Source: Planctomycetota bacterium (lineage in GTDB: Bacteria > Planctomycetota > B15-G4). Taken from it: 64,000 nucleotides of DNA. Under the pieces are notes generated by a model, which did no database searches, was not told where the DNA came from, and was given only the letters and a program-made list of their open reading frames with translations. The DNA is taken from contig JAQWOM010000056.1 of the NCBI GenBank assembly GCA_029245865.1, positions 62,001-126,000 of the forward strand, given 5' to 3'. Below, piece by piece: positions 60,959-64,000 of this stretch. The position numbers and the translations under genes were made by a program. The first letter of the stretch is position 1. Each line of letters starts with the position of its first letter.

Positions 60959-62154
60959 ATAACTCATACAAGAGCAACAAAATGTCTGGATCGTTTGCAC
61001 TCGCTCCCTTGCTGGTCTTGGCTGGAGGCATCAGCGCTCTCGCCCAAGAATCTCCACAAGTGCTCGTGCATGGAGCCCCGGTCTCCAACAACCCTTCAGA
61101 GGCTGAAGTCACTGACCCGCTTCATGATCTGAAAGAGGCGTTCTTCGAGGCGCAGTTGCCTGCCGAACAACTCAAAGCCCTGGGCTTGCTGCAGTCTGTG
61201 ATCTACGAGGGGAACCTGTCCTCGGAAATCACAATGGACGGGCTTCACTTCCTCGGGCACAGCTATTACGGCCTGGGCGAATGGGATACGGCACTCGAAA
61301 CCTTTGGGCAGATGGCCGCCAACCCAGATGCGAGAGAAGAAACTCTGGATGCCCTACGCATGGTGGGTCAGATCGAGTTGCTTGGTCATGGCAATCTGCA
61401 AGCTGCCGAACTGGCTTATCGCGAGGTGATTGAGCGTTCCTGGACGCGAGTGAACACAGCAACGTCATCGTTGCAAGTGCTCGCTCTGGAGCAGGAGGCC
61501 GCCACTCAGTTAGCCGGGATGATGCTGAAGAGCGGGCGTTACACGGAGGCCATGGCATTCGCCGATCAGGCCCTCGCCAATGCTCGTGAGAACAGCGACC
61601 TCGATGCGGTCGAAAGCCTCTCACTCATCATGGCTCGTGCCACCTCGGCACTCGGGATGCATGCCGATTCGAGATCCTGGTTCGCAGCAGTTTCCACGTC
61701 CAAGCGCGCCGAGGGTGACGCATCCTGGATTCAACTCGAGCGCGAGTTGGCTCATGCCTTGCCAACGGTTGACGAGACCATCGCGGTGCTCGCCAGCATC
61801 TGGCAATCCGAGGGACTTCTCGATGAGCCTGGCTACTATGTGGCTGCACACGAGTTGTCAGGCCTGTTGCTGGAAACAGGCCAGGAGCTTGCGGCCATCG
61901 AAGTGCTTGACTCCATCGCAAAAGACCTCGGCTCCCGATTTGCCGGGGTTGGAGAGAACATCAGCCGGAGCACGGTGAACATCATTCACGAGGACACCCT
62001 GCTCACCTTGGCGATGGAAAGTGAGGCCCTCGGCGACATCCGTGGGCAACACGCCTACCTGCGAGAGTTCGTGACGCTTTTCCCGACGAGTCCTCGCCTG
62101 GATCATGCCCAGGAGCACATTCCGGCTCTGAGGGAGCTGCTTAACCGCCGCTAA
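60955..62154 (+). CDS. secreted TPR-repeat protein
   Basis: A 399-residue exported protein with a signal peptide (FALAPLLVLAGGISALAQ). The mature part consists of TPR-type helix pairs (FLGHSYYGLGEWDTALETFG; LAGMMLKSGRYTEAMAFADQ; LLETGQELAAIEVLDSIAKD). It starts within the stop codon of the Cys-rich gene, and the pair is closed by a strong terminator. A scaffold or partner role for the Cys-rich protein is inferred from the coupling. Confidence 0.8.
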   Translation: MNNSYKSNKMSGSFALAPLLVLAGGISALAQESPQVLVHGAPVSNNPSEAEVTDPLHDLKEAFFEAQLPAEQLKALGLLQSVIYEGNLSSEITMDGLHFLGHSYYGLGEWDTALETFGQMAANPDAREETLDALRMVGQIELLGHGNLQAAELAYREVIERSWTRVNTATSSLQVLALEQEAATQLAGMMLKSGRYTEAMAFADQALANARENSDLDAVESLSLIMARATSALGMHADSRSWFAAVSTSKRAEGDASWIQLERELAHALPTVDETIAVLASIWQSEGLLDEPGYYVAAHELSGLLLETGQELAAIEVLDSIAKDLGSRFAGVGENISRSTVNIIHEDTLLTLAMESEALGDIRGQHAYLREFVTLFPTSPRLDHAQEHIPALRELLNRR

Positions 62155-62180
62155 TGATCGAGCCGTTTCGGCGAACTCTG

Positions 62181-62230
62181 GACCCCGGAAGATGCTGCGA
62201 CTCGCGGTATCTTCCGGGGTCTTCTTGTTC
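62181..62230. terminator. strong terminator between convergent genes
   Basis: GACCCCGGAAGAT (62181-62193) pairs perfectly with ATCTTCCGGGGTC (62209-62221), 13 bp, with a 15-nt loop and TTCTTGTTC after it. It lies between the TPR gene and the convergent DinB-like gene and may serve both. Confidence 0.8.
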
Positions 62231-62248
62231 ACTCACCGGGCATGCGCA

Positions 62249-62749
62249 TCAGGTCGCCGGAGGTCCATCCTGGCCAATCCACGCGTTGTACGTGTTGAGT
62301 TCGGACTGGCCCGCCTGCTTCAGATACAGAAAGAGCTGCATCCGATAGGCGCCCAGAAACCGGAGTGACGTTTCATACAGCGCATAGCCAAGTGGAGACG
62401 TTGCGCCCCACGGCAAACCGACCTCCCGACCACTCATGTCGGAATCGGAGACACCGTCTATGAGTGCAGAGAACTCCTCCATCTGCTGCCCCATGGCAGC
62501 CTCGAACCCATCTCTTGTCACGCCTGCCGCTCGTTCCTGATAAGGCGCAATGACACTCCAGTCGTTGGCAAGCAATGCGGCAACAGGGGCAACGCCACAA
62601 ATGGTCAGGTAACCCAGCAGTTCATCCAGAGTGCGCATCCCCTCACAAGGCCTGTAATTGCCCTCGACATCTTGGAGCTTTGTGGCCAGATGGCAGGTGA
62701 GGCGAGTCTCCTCTCCCAGCGCATGCTTGAACTCGTTCTTCGTGAACAT
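62249..62749 (-). CDS. DinB-like four-helix protein
   Basis: A 166-residue helical protein with the DinB/YfiT look: RTLDELLGYLTICGVAPVAALL in the middle and a closing SLRFLGAYRMQLFLYLKQAG helix with L-N-T-Y-N-A-W. The typical metal-binding His triad is not complete, so the catalytic role is uncertain. AGGAG lies 7 nt before the ATG at 62749. Confidence 0.75.
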   Translation of the reverse strand: MFTKNEFKHALGEETRLTCHLATKLQDVEGNYRPCEGMRTLDELLGYLTICGVAPVAALLANDWSVIAPYQERAAGVTRDGFEAAMGQQMEEFSALIDGVSDSDMSGREVGLPWGATSPLGYALYETSLRFLGAYRMQLFLYLKQAGQSELNTYNAWIGQDGPPAT

Positions 62750-62897
62750 CGGGGGACTCCTCTTGGCGGGGCTCGTGGCTCTCAAGGCCGCAGAGCGTAC
62801 CACCTAGGACAGAACCTCTCGGCCACAGATGGCGCGTGACCTTTCATGAGACTCTTGTTCGACACGACCCTGGGCAGGCAGATATCCTTAACGCACG

Positions 62898-64000
62898 ATG
62901 CCGTCTTCATCACATCCGAGGGCTGGTGCTCAGCTAGCCTCCTCCATCTTCTTCGGCCTGCTCCTGGGGGTCACACTCCTGGCGGCAGGATGCACTGACG
63001 ACACGGCGCCACCGACTGCGCTCGAGTCCGTGCCCGAAGAGGTCGATCCCCCGGCAGTCAAGCTAACTGCTGACCAGCGGATCCGCCAAGAAATGCAGCA
63101 CGTCGATCCAAGTCTCGATGGCTGGAGCACAGAAGAGCTTGAAGGCGCAGCCAGTTCGCGCCTTCATGAACTGCAAGAGTCTCTGAACGGTAGCGATCCG
63201 CTCAAAGCGTCAGACTTTGCGGACTGGGTGACTGAAGAATTCTGGTGCAGCCCTCTGGTCCCAGAACATACCGAAGGAACACAGCAAGCAAGCGGACTCC
63301 GCACACGCGTCGACAAGCCGGCCGAACAGCGCCGGGAAGGTGCCAAGGGACTGGCCCATTCAGTGACTGAACTTCGACAGGCGTTTGCCGATGCTGGAGC
63401 CGTTCGCCTGCATACAAAGATCATTGCTGTCGAACCCGAATCGAACAACGCTTACGAATCCACCGTACTGGTTCAGGTTTGGGCTGACTCACCAGATGGC
63501 TCTCCCATTCAAGAAAACGGAACCTGGGTTGCGGGCTGGTCCTGGCCTGATCGGGAACAACCACCCCGACTCACACATCTCGAACTGATCGAATCCAGCG
63601 CCGCACAGGCCGAGCAGCAATTCTTCTCCGATTGCACCGAAGCCGTCATTGGACACACAAAGGCCTGGACCGAACAGCTGTTGCGCGGCACCGATGACTG
63701 GTGCGCCCGCATCGATGTCGCGGCACAGATGAACCAGTACGCCCACAACGGCATCACGGTAGGTGACTTTGACGGCGATGGCCTGGAAGACCTGTACGTT
63801 CTGCAAAGTGGAGGGCTTCCGAATCTCCTGTTCCGCCAGCTCCCTGACGGGACCGCCGAAGAAGTCGCTGGCGAACTCGGGCTCGATTGGCTCGATGAAC
63901 ACCGCGCGGCTCTTCTCGTCGATCTCGACAATGACGGGACGCGCGAATTGGTCATCACTGCTCGCCGCTCAGTGCTCATCGCACGTCGGGGAACATCGGG
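62898..64000 (+). CDS. FG-GAP/VCBS-repeat lipoprotein (partial)
   Basis: The gene starts at 62898 and runs off the window (367 codons). A lipobox (GVTLLAAGC) is followed by about 230 residues of unassigned helical and mixed sequence, then FG-GAP repeats begin: VGDFDGDGLEDLYVLQSGG and LLVDLDNDGTRELVIT. It is probably a CRTAC1-type surface protein like that at 16919-18853, here lipid-anchored. The 3' end and any ASPIC/UnbV domain are outside the window. Confidence 0.85.
   Translation, partial: MPSSSHPRAGAQLASSIFFGLLLGVTLLAAGCTDDTAPPTALESVPEEVDPPAVKLTADQRIRQEMQHVDPSLDGWSTEELEGAASSRLHELQESLNGSDPLKASDFADWVTEEFWCSPLVPEHTEGTQQASGLRTRVDKPAEQRREGAKGLAHSVTELRQAFADAGAVRLHTKIIAVEPESNNAYESTVLVQVWADSPDGSPIQENGTWVAGWSWPDREQPPRLTHLELIESSAAQAEQQFFSDCTEAVIGHTKAWTEQLLRGTDDWCARIDVAAQMNQYAHNGITVGDFDGDGLEDLYVLQSGGLPNLLFRQLPDGTAEEVAGELGLDWLDEHRAALLVDLDNDGTRELVITARRSVLIARRGTS

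Noticed and set aside
1..64000. CRISPR arrays, insertion sequences, prophage genes, rRNA
   Set aside because: No spaced direct repeats, transposase motifs, phage structural genes or rRNA sequence were seen.

Overview
The window is about 64 kb of GC-rich bacterial chromosome with dense coding on both strands. The gene content points to a planctomycete or a close relative. This is inference from content, as no rRNA is present. The supporting genes are FG-GAP/ASPIC-UnbV and other large secreted proteins ending in a shared C-terminal domain, a ThuA-DUF1080 fusion, a sulfatase, several sulfotransferases, an extracytoplasmic-function-type sigma factor beside a membrane Ser/Thr kinase with a TPR-like tail, DUF885, DUF4920 and DUF3300 proteins, and many lipoproteins.

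Layout. 1-6.4 kb: a GMC oxidoreductase fused to a Gfo/Idh/MocA-like NAD-binding domain (cut by the window edge), MsrA, an APC amino-acid permease, and a two-gene DUF4212 plus sodium symporter unit. 6.4-11.4 kb: a metal-uptake operon with a small Cys/His secreted protein, a porin-like outer-membrane protein, a substrate-binding protein, an ATPase, and a permease with a His-rich soluble tail. 11.4-15.2 kb: a sigma factor and kinase pair. 15.4-25.7 kb: a PLP decarboxylase, FG-GAP protein, sulfotransferase-TPR protein, trypsin-like lipoprotein, VTT-domain membrane protein, ThuA-DUF1080 protein and class III aminotransferase. 25.7-34.5 kb: small redox and zinc proteins, RecQ, GlpE-like rhodanese, amidohydrolase, YdcF/DUF218, an ArsC/Spx-like protein and an M28 peptidase. 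34.5-47 kb: DUF885, two large paralogous secreted proteins of an unrecognised family, a CobW-like GTPase, and a cluster of two Kdo-kinase-like and two sulfotransferase-like genes that probably decorates a surface glycan. 47-64 kb: a MsrA-MsrB lipoprotein, an acyltransferase, a TlpA-like thioredoxin, secreted proteins, a GT39-like membrane protein, a sulfatase, an HAD phosphatase, tRNA-Gln, TPR proteins and a partial FG-GAP lipoprotein.

The most notable observation is two genes interrupted by an in-frame TGA exactly where a redox Cys belongs. One is an ArsC/Spx-like protein (TGA at 32995-32997, giving U-S-T-C). The other is a TlpA-like thioredoxin (TGA at 49851-49853, giving U-G-A-C). Each TGA is followed after exactly 10 nt by a hairpin whose apical loop has a G at +18, which is the architecture of a bacterial SECIS element. 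The first loop is GGUC, as in E. coli fdhF. Both genes are best read as full-length selenoproteins; conventional gene calling would report only fragments. The sel genes themselves are not in the window.
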